A stretch of 64,000 nt of DNA from Planococcus citri (taxonomy: Eukaryota > Arthropoda > Insecta > Hemiptera > Pseudococcidae): assembly GCF_950023065.1 (NCBI RefSeq), contig NC_088679.1, positions 35,712,001 to 35,776,000 on the forward strand, read 5' to 3'. Below, piece by piece: positions 27,201 through 38,986 of the stretch (positions are counted from its first letter, which is position 1; every line of letters starts with the position of its first letter). The notes under the pieces are model-generated. The model did no database searches. It was not told where the DNA came from and worked only from the letters and a program-made list of their open reading frames with translations. The position numbers were made by a program, and so were the translations under genes.

Positions 27201-30200
27201 TTAAAGTAAATTTCAACATTCCAACTTCATTGAGTAAAATTGTGTGAAGATTTCAACTTTTAAAGATCTGCTAAAGGCTTCATAGAACTTCTCAAAATGG
27301 TTTTTGAACCCAATTTCCAATCGATTTTGAAGGCAAAAATTGGGTTACGATGCTATTTCTGGGTTCCAAGCCAATTTTATGAAATTTGACTGCTGATGTA
27401 TTGTTGCATGCTCCTTCAATTTATCTTTGTCCAGCTCAATAAAATTTTCTGCCGGTTGAAGTATTTTCTTTGTCAATGTGAATGAGTTATTTTATGGGGT
27501 CATGGTCAGTGAAACTGGAAGTTGACTTGAAAAGAAGTTAGGAGCAATTTTCCTTAAGTGAAAAACTTTTTATCGCTAGAATGTGAAATGCTTCGATTTT
27601 TTCACGATTTTATTTAAAATAAGAAACAAAACAAAACAAAGCGTTTTTCAAATTGAAATCTTAAAAACTTAGGCCCTAAACACTTTCTGAAAGGCTAAAA
27701 TTTAGTTTTCTTGATACGTGTTTCAACTAAAATAAGGGCATGGGCAGTGGTTTTGAATTTTCAAAAATCAAATTTTTGATCGTCGTTTTTGACACTACTT
27801 TTCAAGGCTAAAAACGAAAGTAGGGTAATCTTGCAGAATAAAATTTGTGTAAAATTGAAGACGCTGTCATTTTCAAGGGTGAGACTATCCGATTGCCTCC
27901 AGATCCTTCAATTTCAGAGATGGACAATTTCATAAAATAACATTTTTTTGTTTTTCATACCAGAAATTCAGCTTCAAAATCTTCAAAATGTCAGTTTTTG
28001 AAATTTTTGGAAGCGGATTCTTTTGTGAAAAGTTTCAATTAAAAAACGTCGTGCCAGAAATCCTGGTCAGAAAGTTCAAATGCTGCGAATTTGGGACATT
28101 GGCCTTCGGGTCATTCTTTCTGAGGAGAAATTTGGATGACTAAAAGAACATGCATGTACCTATAAGTACCCTTATTTCGGAATCAAATTTTGAGCTGCCA
28201 AAGTTGATTTTTCAATTTTTGGTGAATTTTTTAAAACAGTGGAAATAGTTATTCCATTCTCGCGAGCTTCTCCTTCTTCTTCTTCTTATTTTTTTTTCAC
28301 AAGTCAAGAGGGTCAGATTTTATTAAAATTCCAAAATACCACCTAATGTTCATCTTCCTCCCATCAATTGAAACCTCTTTTGTACTGATCTAGAGCTTCG
28401 GTAAAAGTTAATATTACACGGTTTTGTAATATTTTTAAAATTTTAGATTTTAGACTTTCCAAAAAATACGTTTTTTAAATTGTAAACTTCCGAATTGCGA
28501 TTAACCTGCCCTAATCGATTCAGAATGTCACACTTATGCGACAATATTGAGTTTTCCGCTGTCGATATTAATCACAACGCTTTTTGGAGTCATTTTTAAA
28601 TTTCTGGAGAAAATTCATTTAATTTCTGGAAGCTCCAGATTGGTCTAGAATGATCGAAAATCGATTTAAAACGCCGATTTTAGTATCCATCATCTTCAGA
28701 TTGTAGGTACCTACTCTTTTTGCAAAAAAAATTAGTAATTGTATTTCAAAATTTTGCTAAAAATGACTAAATCAACTACGACCGCTCAAAATTTGATTCT
28801 AACAATGAGGTTGGGTGACATGCATCTTCAGTAAGTCACATAGATTAATCGAAGTTCAGGATTCGAAGCGGCTAAAAATGGAAATAGGGTTTGATTTGAA
28901 CGTGCCTGAATCGATTAGAAATAAAGAGGGAAAAGACCAAAAAGTCCAAGTGCTGAATTTGATTTCGGCTCTTTTTATGAGACTTTTTCGAAACTGAAGA
29001 ATCTAAATAAAATTTGCTGAAGGCTGGAATGGCTTAAAACCACCACCATTCAATTTTGAAAATCAAAAATATGGTATACAACCCTAATTTCATATTTTCA
29101 TCTTTTGATAAAATTTGAAGCTTTTTGTAAAAAGTGAGAAAAATGTGAATTTTTAAAAATTCGTAAAAAATTGGAAAATGAAATCCAGTAGCTTACCTAC
29201 TCGAATTCTTGCCTGGTGCACAGTGATGCATTTTTGAATACCCAATAAATTTTTCTGCGTTTCTATCCCAACATTTTTTTGCCAGTGGGAGAACTTTCTC
29301 TTGTAGAAGTGAAATACCAATACCCTAGTCTTTGAAATTGAAAACATCATTCAAAGCTGAACTAGTCTAAAATCTAATGTTAGGTACCATATTTTGTCTT
29401 CTTTCAGAAAAATGATTTCCTTTTGCAGAAAATTATCAGAAAAGCATCAGTGTTATCTTCATAAAATTTATAGAGCTACAAGTCGTCGTATGCAATTGTG
29501 CATGATCATAGACATCGAAAACCAGAAAGTGTTAATGAGATTTATTTTTCCCCCATTTTTTTTCATTTCTATCAAAAAAAGATTAAATACAAGTGTAACT
29601 TCGATTTTTAAAATATGTGATGACTTTTAAAAGTTCAAAAACTTGTGCGTAGAAATTCCCACATCGATAAATTTGCCACATTTTCAATACAAAAAACATA
29701 GTCTTATTTTTTTATTCATCTCTTCCGATGAAATATTCTAAATTCATCTACAGGATTACGTCAAGACGTTAAAGGATTAAGACGATTTTAAGAATCTGTT
29801 TTACGACCGTTTTACGATCCTGAACCTATAGGGTATGAATTATGTAATAATTTCAATACACGTTCACCAACCGTATAGAAATAAACACTCAACGTCGTAT
29901 GTGGACTTTTATCGATAAGCCATCTTTATACAACTACTAGTATCCTTGAATATCAAAAGCTAAACTCGAGATGACATTTTGAAATTAACGAGATACACAT
30001 GACTCGTATCTGTGTACTTAAATACCTCTTCCAAGACAGCTGAGACACAGATACTCAGATAGGCAAACTATTCGTTGATAGGTAATGTGACGAGAGGGAG
30101 AGTACTACGAAAACGTATTTAAAACAAGGTGATAAACTTGTATATAATTTCATTACCGAATGTTACGGTGAAAGTTGCTGGTTAATGTAATAACCTGCAT

Positions 30201-33200
30201 TAGCAAAGAACCCCAGCAACCACTTTTAACCCCAATGGCTTCATATGTAGGAAGATACAGCAGTAGGTAGTAGGTAGGTACTCTTGTTAAAACAAATTTA
30301 GGTTAGAGATGAAACTAATAAAGCGTACTATCAACTCAACCCCTTATACACCGGATGTTTTTTCTAAGCTCTGAAACGGTCTTTATAGTAGGTATTTTTA
30401 CCCTTTATCGTACGCATCTACTCTACTTCTCTCAAGAAGTTAATTTCAATTAAACAACGCTTACGTATCCTTACGATTCGTTGCGTAAGAACGTAAAATC
30501 CCATAAGTAGGTATTGAAAAAACGCCCTAAAAACACAACTAACGCAGAAAAAGTAATTTCGATGATAGAAAAATGCGAATAAATGAATAAAAGTTTACAT
30601 TTCGAGTATTACGTTATCTAACGTTTTACTTTTGTAACTTCATTTACATTCAATAGCATAGTAAAAAAAAAGAAAAACGGAAAATTGAAATTGAAATGTT
30701 TCATTAAAAATATAAAAGTGTTTGTTTTGTAGAAGATTTTTTTTTCGGCATAGTTACCATTGAAGGTGGTTTAATTACTTTCAGAGAAAGTTAAGTTGGT
30801 CATTTTTTTCACGTGAGGTATATTTTCTTCATTGTATGTACCTACCTCTACCTCATCTACTTACATTGCGCATTCATTCTGTATGGGCCACCATAGCTTT
30901 TTTTTCTAATCTCGAGATGGTTGAAATTGCCGATAACTTCTAACCGAACTGATTGAAATTTCAACCACGAAACTGTAACCGCAGGTACTAATTAACATGG
31001 TAGCATGAATAGTCGACGAGTTATTTTGTTAAATAATAGGTCGAACTTTGATGTAAAAATGAACCCAAATTGGATTATTTTTTTAAAGCTAGGAAGTAGG
31101 AACAAGAAAAAAAGAAAAAAGAAAAAAAGAGCTAAACAACATCGATGAAAAGTTCACGCCTTCGAACTTCACCAGAATACAAAATGATATCGAGTCAATA
31201 AAATTCTCCCAGGCTTTTCCGCATCCTCATAAATGTCGACTAGTCATCCGTTAAAATATTCTGCAAAGTTGAAGCAACGAAAAAAAAAAGGAAAGAAAAA
31301 GAAAAAAAATGGGTAAAATTGGAGGGCGATAGTCTCTTATGCAATGTTTAGATTTATCTAATATCCTTATTCCTTATATAAAAGAAAAAATATGCATCTT
31401 AGTTTTTTTTTTTATGATGTTTAGACTCATCGTGCTGGAAAAATATACTTACCATTGGGAAACTACAAAAAGATTATTTTTTAACGAAATTATTACCATT
31501 TTAGCTATAAATTTTCTAAATCCCAACTACAGCAAGACAGTTTAAATGTTGGAAATAACAGCGCAGCGTTGCTTTGCTATTTCCTGCATACTTACAGAAC
31601 GCACACGTACAAGTACATTGTGGGAAAAACACAACCTCTGGTACTACTGGTTATCAAGGGGCGGATACTTACGTTAGGTCACGAAAATTGGAAAATAACT
31701 GCGATTTTCTTTTTTCTTCCAGAACATGTACACCGATTGATGATGATGAATTCTGAAAATGTATTTGAGATGTTCGTTTCATTCATCTCGAATGTCGTAA
31801 ATCACGATCGCATCGTTTCGAGAATTCAGTAAAATTGTCATCACTTTTATAGTACCTACCTACGATTTATTATTTTCGTTATTAATTTCCGTAGGTTTGA
31901 AATTTTTCTTCGATGCGGAAAAATCCACCCAATGGGCACGTCTTATGATTATTTCAATCTTAAACATTTGTTTACGATAAATATCATTTTATTTTGAATT
32001 TTCCAATTTTATCCCATTTCTTATTCGGAGCAAAAATATTTAGATACTTAATTAGAATCGAGTAAAATTTCACAAAAAAAAATCCAATAAGTTGACTAAA
32101 ATTAGGTACTTTTAAATGCCTTTGCATTTATGTACTCGTCAAATTCATTTTTGGAATCGTTTTAGTACTCAAAAAATCAAAAAAAAAAGGAAAGCTCCAA
32201 AAGAAGGTGGTTAAATTTGAAATTCTGAAACGCATTAAAGAGTTGGATACGAAAATCGATGCTTGTTCAGGAAATTTCTCTGTTTCTCTCGTACCTATAC
32301 TGTTCTGTTTGAGCCGCACAGTCATCTATGATGTATTTCTGATTTCGAATTGACTCAATGTGAGATCAAGAGTGATGGAAAAACTCATAATTTTGGGGAC
32401 TTCTCTCGAATATTAGGATAAGATTGCTCAAGAAAATATTTTTATGAAATCAGAGCTCCAAAATTTTGAAATCAAATAAATTCAATAGATCTGAAAAATT
32501 TTTATTTTTGAATCATAATGCATCGGTGTCTAAATTTTCATAGCAAAGGATTTCGAAACGAATCATTTTATGAAATGCAGTCACAATTTGAAAAAATAAT
32601 CTTTAAAAAAAATCAAAATAAGGCCCTCAAAGTGAGTCATCCTTAGTAAAAAAAAAAAACAGTTCAGAGTTCTTCGTCATCATCATTTTATCAGGTTACT
32701 TCAATAAAACTGGCTCCCCTCCCTCTAAAGTCTCAAAATTTTGATAGTGGTTTATCTCAAATAGCTTAACAATGGAAATCGTGGTTTGAAAACTTTTTCT
32801 TCGTAAATATTTTAGGTACCTACTTACAATAATTGTGCCAAAATATCAAAAAAGAAACATTCCTGGAACTGAGAAAATACTTTGGAACGCAGTGGTGCCA
32901 ATTTTTTAGCCATTTTGCCAATCTTTATAAAATCAAAAAAATTTCATGAGAATTTTTGGCTGTTTTTCTCAATTTTTTAAAATTGACAATAATGAACATA
33001 AAATTGGCACCATTTCGTTTCAAAATATTTTCCCAGTTTCAGGAATTATCATTCTCTTCCAATATTTTGCCTTCTGAACCCTAAAAGTGGTCTTGGATTT
33101 TTACTACAATAGCAGAGATCGACTCGGAATCGTGAAAACTTTCACGTGGGACTGAACCATTTTTCCACAATCTGTAGGTTGTGTAGCAGGAGGAGCGAAA

Positions 33201-34683
33201 AAATAACGATTTTTCTGAAATGCTCCCTCGTTAAAGCCTCATATTTCCCCTTCAGGAGCACTTTGGGAAACTAATTCTCAATTTTAAACTCAAAATGAAG
33301 GTTTCTGTTAAATTTGATCAAAATCCGCCAATTTGGGGGGGGGATCCACTCCAGTAGATTATGTCTACATTGATCGAGGGGCCTTCAAGAACGGATAAAT
33401 TTAAGCTTTCAAGAGTTGAATTTCATTTGGTCCTTTTTTGTAAAATTTTTTCGGAGCTGGAAAATTTTTTAAAAAATCGCCGAGGCTTCAATTTGGAGGG
33501 AAATGGGAAAACACTATCAATTCATTCAGTAGGTTGATTATATTTCAGATTTCTACACCAATTTGATTAAAACATTTTTTTTTGTTGGAAATGGACCAAT
33601 TTTAAATCTTTGAAAATTCATATAAAAGTTGAAAAATGAAATTCAGCTCCAAAAATTTGACCCGACGTTATGATGCATTTTTGTGTGCTCTTTTAATTTT
33701 TGTCGACTGGTCAAAAGAATTTTCTGCAGGTTGGAATGCTTTTTGATCTTTTATTGGATGGAAGGCTGAAATTCAATGGAAGTTTTTTCACATGAAAACT
33801 TAGGCACATTTTCGGCAGATGAGTGCAAAAAAACCAGGGAGGAAAAGTACCCAGGCAAAAAATAACCATCTCAAATGACAACGCTGCATCCAAAATCGTA
33901 TTTTTATTTCACGCGAACGAATAAAAAATTTTCAAACGAGAAACGATGATGATATCTTTAAATGCTTTCAAATGTCACAATCAAATCCATTACGTGAAAT
34001 GTTTTCCAGGGAGATAATTTTCCTTCTAAAGTTGCCCAAAATAGCTCCGAGTTTGAATCAGAGCAAAAAGTAGAAGAAAATTTGCCAAACTTTGGAAATT
34101 AGCCTTTCTAACATTCTATTTATCATCAAAGCTCTTTGCTGAAATTGGAAGTTTTTTTTTTCGATTTATCATATCGGGTCAACGTCTCGATACACTTTTT
34201 TCCCCAGAATACGAATCCTGAGTGAAGTTTCTTTTTCAGATTGCGCATCGTCGCACACAAAAAATCGTTAGAAATAAGTTTTCCTACGACAGTACGGACC
34301 AGCTTAACAATATGGCTTTATCTCAGCACCGTTGAATTTTTCTTCATCTACGTTAATAAATATTGATGACGGTCGAATTGCTGTTCGCTCAACACAACCG
34401 CCAAATTTCAAACAAACCAAACGAGACAGAGAGAGAAAGAGGTAAAAAAAAGGAAACAATGAGTAGATACCCGTGTAACGTTCAGTAGCAACAGCGTGTA
34501 ACCATCGATTACACACAATGACATTTTTATGTGGCGGATTAATCAGGCCATTTTCATGCGCACTGCTCTGTGCGAATTTATCGTTTTGAAATTTTCCAAA
34601 AGCTGAATCTATATCGAGTCGCTTTTTCCGATTGTCGTATAATTGGATTACGTAACCGGGTTCGGCTCATGGCTCATTTGCAG
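24229..34683. other. About 10 kb of AT-rich DNA without recognised genes
   Basis: No supported coding gene. It holds copy 3 of the dispersed repeat (26,930-27,400), a related fragment near 28,590-29,100, a pyrimidine-rich CTT run near 28,270-28,290 and GGTA-type runs near 26,668. About 32,780-33,130 resembles the repeat near 3,000-3,300, partly in opposite orientation. Open frames near 25,004, 25,651, 26,139 and 31,569 are under 90 codons and show no domain or convincing splice context. Confidence 0.55.
26930..27400. repeat. Dispersed AT-rich repeat family, copy 3
   Basis: Same segment order as the copy at 20,510-21,300: 'gaatttccaaaatattgcttgagac', 'aaccacctctccaatcaactt', 'cttcattgagtaaaat', 'aagatctgctaaaggcttc', 'ctcaaaatggtttttgaacc'. 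Boundaries are not visible. Confidence 0.6.
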
Positions 34684-34800
34684 CCGGAAGCAGCCTCCAG
34701 AGTTATGATGCGTATAACCAGCTCAACCTCTCCTTCGTCGAAAGCCTCACCAACATCTTCGGCGAAACAAAAAGGGTTAATTTTTACGTTTTAGCCAAGT
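34684..34800 (+). CDS. Possible host coding exon, gene unknown
   Basis: A local GC-rich patch follows a splice-acceptor-like TTTGCAG. One frame is open for about 38 codons and uses many C-ending codons (CTC AAC CTC TCC TTC GTC), unlike the AT-rich surroundings. The peptide includes SSLQSYDAYNQLNLSFVE and ends LTNIFGETK before running into AT-rich sequence and a stop at about 34,808. No good splice donor follows (AGG|GTTAAT is weak), so it could be a terminal exon, a decayed exon, or chance. I do not recognise the family. An overlapping frame starting at 34570 is less convincing. Confidence 0.3.
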
Positions 34801-36236
34801 TTTATACGCGTTAGTTTATTTGAATTCCAAGTTCAAATTTGAAACTTCGAAAGCGTTTATCTTTCGCGATGGTGTGTACGTCGTCTCGCGTTGCGCGGTT
34901 TCACCACAAATGATATAGTCGGCTCGAACGTCAGGATTTACCTTCTAGATGAATGAGCAATAATTTATAAGACGAAATTTTCGTATTTCGTTACATTTTT
35001 CATTATTTTATCACCGCGCGGTGTTATAATTCGTTGAAATTAGTTTGAAAAATTAAGTTTGAGCGTTAATCCAGATAGAAAACTGAGTAGATGAGTGTGT
35101 TCGGTTCACTGCTACGGGATTTTGGCTGGATTCGAAATTATTAATATCTTTAAAAATATCGATTCAAGCTCAAAGTTAGATTGCTCAAAATTCACATTTT
35201 CGAAATAGTGTACTTGTACTTACCTACCTACATAGATTTTTTTATCAGGGAGACTGAGATCTTAAGAAAAAGTGCATCATCATTCATCTGCTCGAAATGC
35301 TACATACAAATACCTACTAGTCGGAATGGAAGTAAAACAACAATGAGGAAATCAAAACAACTATTCAAATTTCAAATTTAAATTTGATCAGAAATACTTG
35401 CTCAAATTGAGTCCTTTTTATTTACTTCTTTATGATGCATGAAAAATAATTAGGAAATCAATGCTGCACTAAAACTACCAACAGACTATTCCTACAACAA
35501 AACGAACAGGTAATTTGAGATCTAAAGGTTCACAGGCCATAAAATACCACAAAATTGAAAAATTCCGTTGAAAATATCGCCGTTAAAAATATTTACCAAG
35601 TGGGTGGAATTCCATGATGAAAAATCAGAATAGTGGGCACCTTTATTGTAAAATTGGTAGGTATACATATACGAGTAATGGAGAATCCGTGAAGCATGGA
35701 TTTGAATTTATGGTGAACAGTGTCGAACTTGATTATATTTGCAAATTATTGTCCATTTGAACACTGAGTCGTTGACGTTTGAGTGAATATACTAGTACTG
35801 TACTAGGTAGGCCACCTGTATAAGAGTGCTTGCATAAACAATACATATTTGCTGCACTCGGTCTATAGTTATACTGAATTATCTGTGAAATCATTATAGG
35901 TACATAAAGGGTTACCGTAGGTGTATTGTATACAATCGCATGACATGAAAACTTATGCGTTAACTAATTATTTTCCACGCACAAAAGGCTCATTTCAACA
36001 CGTATTAGATTTTGCTCGACCAAACAGAATACTAATCTTTAATCAGGGCATTTTTACAGATATAAATGCTTGGCCAAAATGGTCCCCCAGTGACCAAGTT
36101 TTGGCCACCCAGTAAATTCGATTTGGCCACGAAAGTTTTTCCCTTTCAAAACCAAATTCTTTATTGCAAAAATTCACAAAAAGACTTGATAAAAAATCAC
36201 GTAGGTACCTATTTGTTCAAAAAAGAAAGATATAAT
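34801..36236. other. AT-rich DNA without recognised genes
   Basis: Contains a CpG-rich patch at about 34,855-35,040 that could be promoter-like, but no start codon with coding sequence follows. Nothing else is supported. Confidence 0.5.
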
Positions 36237-36978
36237 TAGGGTTGAGCACTGAGTTTATAGAACGGTCGAACTACTCATAAAACTCTGGGTTCGACTCAGA
36301 GTTTAACTCAAAGTTGAACTCTTTTTAAATACAGTTTGAAAAATGTCAATGAGTTCAAAAAACTCTTTTGAAAATTCATCTCAACCTCACTCATTTTTGA
36401 ATTTCAATTGTGATAATACAAGATAGCGCTTCAGCATTTTGAACCAAGCGACTGAAATAATTTATGTTCAAGGCGTTAAAAAATAGAACAAGCGAGGTCC
36501 TCAGGACCTGGCAATAGGGTTCCCCTGTTGCCTGAATCATTAGATTTGTTTAAAATCCACTAGAATCTGCTATGGTATAGTACTATAGTAGCTCTTGTAG
36601 GTAAATGGATTTTTGATTTTATTGAGTTTAGTTACTTAAAGAGAAAAGAGTTAAAGTTTTAAAAGTTTGTGTAGAAAGTGTTTTAAAAAGATATTTAAAA
36701 AACACCCAAAAACCAAATTTTCGAGGATGCTGCTGGTAATAAAAAAAAGGATTTGATAAAGAATATCCTCTTTTTTTGAGAATTTTTTTGTATACGTAAC
36801 CAAAGTGAAAAGTGATTAATTTTTTTCAAATTAAAATTTTAATGTAAAATATCTGATTAATTTCTTATAAATTTGAGCAATTGGAGGAACTCTAGAAATT
36901 GTTGGCTGATAAAACAGAAGTTGAAAATTCTTAGCAAAGAGCTTCGTTGAAGAATGCGAAAGTGACTTGGCAAGTATA

Positions 36979-37023
36979 AAGGTGTCTTATGTGTTGCGTA
37001 ATACGCAATACTTAAGACACCTT
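36979..37023. repeat. Long near-perfect hairpin
   Basis: Outer arms AAGGTGTCTTA (36979-36989) and TAAGACACCTT (37013-37023) are exact complements. Inner arms TTGCGTA (36994-37000) and TACGCAA (37002-37008) pair as well, giving an almost continuous 45-nt cruciform. It lies inside the hAT-like MITE. Confidence 0.85.
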
Positions 37024-37070
37024 TCTTAATATCGTGGCGCGTCAAAGAATTCTTCATAGCGATTTTAATA

Positions 37071-37098
37071 TAGGGTTCCCCTTGGTGGGGGAACCCTA
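37071..37098. repeat. Perfect 11-bp inverted repeat, 6-nt loop
   Basis: TAGGGTTCCCC at 37071-37081 and GGGGAACCCTA at 37088-37098 are exact complements. Related 'agggttcccctgttgcc' occurs at about 36,526. It is probably part of the MITE's folding structure; it is not followed by a T-run, and a bacterial-type terminator is not expected here. Confidence 0.85.
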
Positions 37099-37431
37099 AA
37101 AATGAAGCGAGTTCTTTAATCATTACTACTCACCAAGTTTTTTTCATGGTTTTTAGTGATTTTATTGCTATGAACGTAATAGGTACATATTTTTATAATT
37201 CTATAATAGTGATTTTTCATTAAAATAGAATTCTCTGAGTCAGATTCAGAAGCTTTCAGATTAGTTCAAGGGGAATAGAGTTCAAAAAGAGTTCGAACTT
37301 TCTTTGAAGAAGAGTTGAACTTTTCTGATGAAAGAGTTTGAAAAGGGTTCAACGCTCACCTAATTATTTTTGAAAAGAGTTGAATCTGGAAAAAGCCTAC
37401 CCTTATTTTTGGAGAGTTTGCCCAACCCTGC

Positions 37432-38973
37432 ATAGAATATTTCATTCAAACAGCAATTTTATTAAAAGAATCAGATGAAAATTAGATCAGCGAAATTGTC
37501 TGGAATTTTTTCATCAAATTTAATGTTACTCGTGGAATAACGAAATTTCAAAAAAAAAAAAAAATAGTAAAATGCAAGATTAACTAACGTGGGGGTTGTT
37601 TTTTTCCTCCTCAGCCCCTTTTCCTTGATTTATTCATCTCGTTTTCGCATTTTAGGTACGTTATGGTTCATGTTTTGATGAAATATCAAATCATGTTTTG
37701 AAAATTTATTCACATTAATTAAAATTTTCATCTTCGAAAATTTCTTCTACTTGTTCCAAAGTTTTTAATTTACAATTACAACCTTCTTGATTTTATTCTC
37801 AATTGAAGTTGAATATTTTCCCGCCTGCAAAGTTGAGGGGACTGATTCAGATAAATACGTACCAAAAAATCACCAATGTCAAAATTTGCGAATTTTTTTC
37901 GTCGCTGTTTTGGAAAAAAAAATAATTTCATAAGGACGAAGGTACCAAAACCGTTTTTTTTGAATCACGTTTTTTTTAATGCGCATTTTTACTATCTACA
38001 GAATTTGTTTTTTAAAACCACCATAATGGAGGTTTTTGTACAGAAAACAGCAAAGTTTTAAAAAATTTTTTCGCATTGTTTGATTTGTTTTGGCAAACAA
38101 TTTTCAGTCACAAAATCAAGTTTTCACTACCCATTAAATTGATTGAACTGAGTTATTTTGACCTCTTATATTACTTTAATCACGATTTCACATTTTTCAA
38201 TTGGAAATTATACTTGAGTATTCTAACGCATATCAAGAGGACTTTATGAAAAGAAAATTTTAAAAACATTTTAGCATGCAACTCTTGAAATTTTCCAGTC
38301 GATATTTTCATATTATTCAATTACCTACCCTTTTACACACATTTTTGAAAGCTAAAATAAATTCGTGGTAAATAAATATACAATCAAAAAAACATATCAA
38401 TCCATGTACATACGTATACCTATTTTTTGTTATGTTATTGTTATCGACATCTACCTATATACAGTACGCATGTACATACAATTGATTATGCAAGTCAGCA
38501 AATCGGATCAGCAATATCAGCATAAAAAATTGCATTCAACTCGAATTTTCCGAAATGCCAGCCGGAGGAATATTTTCGTTAAACTTGGACGGGTGAAAAT
38601 AAACGTGAAAGTAACGTTTTTGAAATGAAAAAACAAACCGTCTGCTTCAACGTAACGAACGCTTAAAAATACAAATACGTTATTTTTGAATAATTTGCGT
38701 AACATATTGAAAAAGGCGCGAAATAAAAAAAATATTTTCCATTTTCACATACGATAGAGAGAATTACGCGTTCGCGGATAAGTTAATCCTCGAATCAAGT
38801 GCGTTGTCAGCAAATCGAGCCGACGTATAGAGGAAACATTTGGTGTTTTGTTTAGCGAGAATTAAGAGAAAAAAGAAAATAAACTCGATAATTTGAAAAG
38901 TACTCGAAAGCTATATCGACGCACGCGAATTCACAAAACAAGTAAACGTAGAGCGTAGAGAAAAAAAGTGACA
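37432..38973. other. AT-rich DNA grading into a possible 5' UTR/promoter region
   Basis: 37,432-38,700 has no recognisable feature. About 38,740-38,973 is richer in CpG (for example 'gcgttcgcggataag', 'gacgcacgcgaattcac') and leads to the start-codon/splice-donor candidate at 38974, as a transcribed leader would. No core promoter element is clear. Confidence 0.4.
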
Positions 38974-38986
38974 ATGGGGGAAGCAG
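38974..38986 (+). CDS. Possible first coding microexon of a host gene
   Basis: ATG in a favourable context (ACAATGG) is followed after four codons (M-G-E-A plus one base) by a strong insect splice donor, CAG|GTAGGT. The 230 bp upstream are CpG-enriched, like a 5' UTR. Short first coding exons before long introns are common in insects, and the long gene-poor stretch downstream would fit an intron. No second exon could be identified in the window, so this rests on ATG-plus-donor alone. Confidence 0.25.

Larger units (their letters stand above)
36237..37431. mobile_element. Degenerate hAT-like MITE with GAGTTGAACTCTTTT-type subterminal repeats
   Basis: The right end reads inverted as CAGGGTTGGGCAAACTC, and the left end starts TAGGGTTGAGCACTGAGTTT, so the ends are imperfect inverted repeats. 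Candidate 8-bp flanks (GATATAAT and CATAGAAT) match at only five positions, consistent with an old copy. Both ends are packed with AGTTGAACTC and GAGTTCAA words in opposite orientations. The middle carries two stable hairpins (36979-37023 and 37071-37098). The 88-codon minus-strand frame at 36857-37123 runs through both hairpins and is unlikely to be real. Confidence 0.6.

Noticed and set aside
36857..37123. 88-codon minus-strand frame
   Set aside because: It passes through two long hairpins inside a MITE, which are structural DNA features rather than protein-coding.
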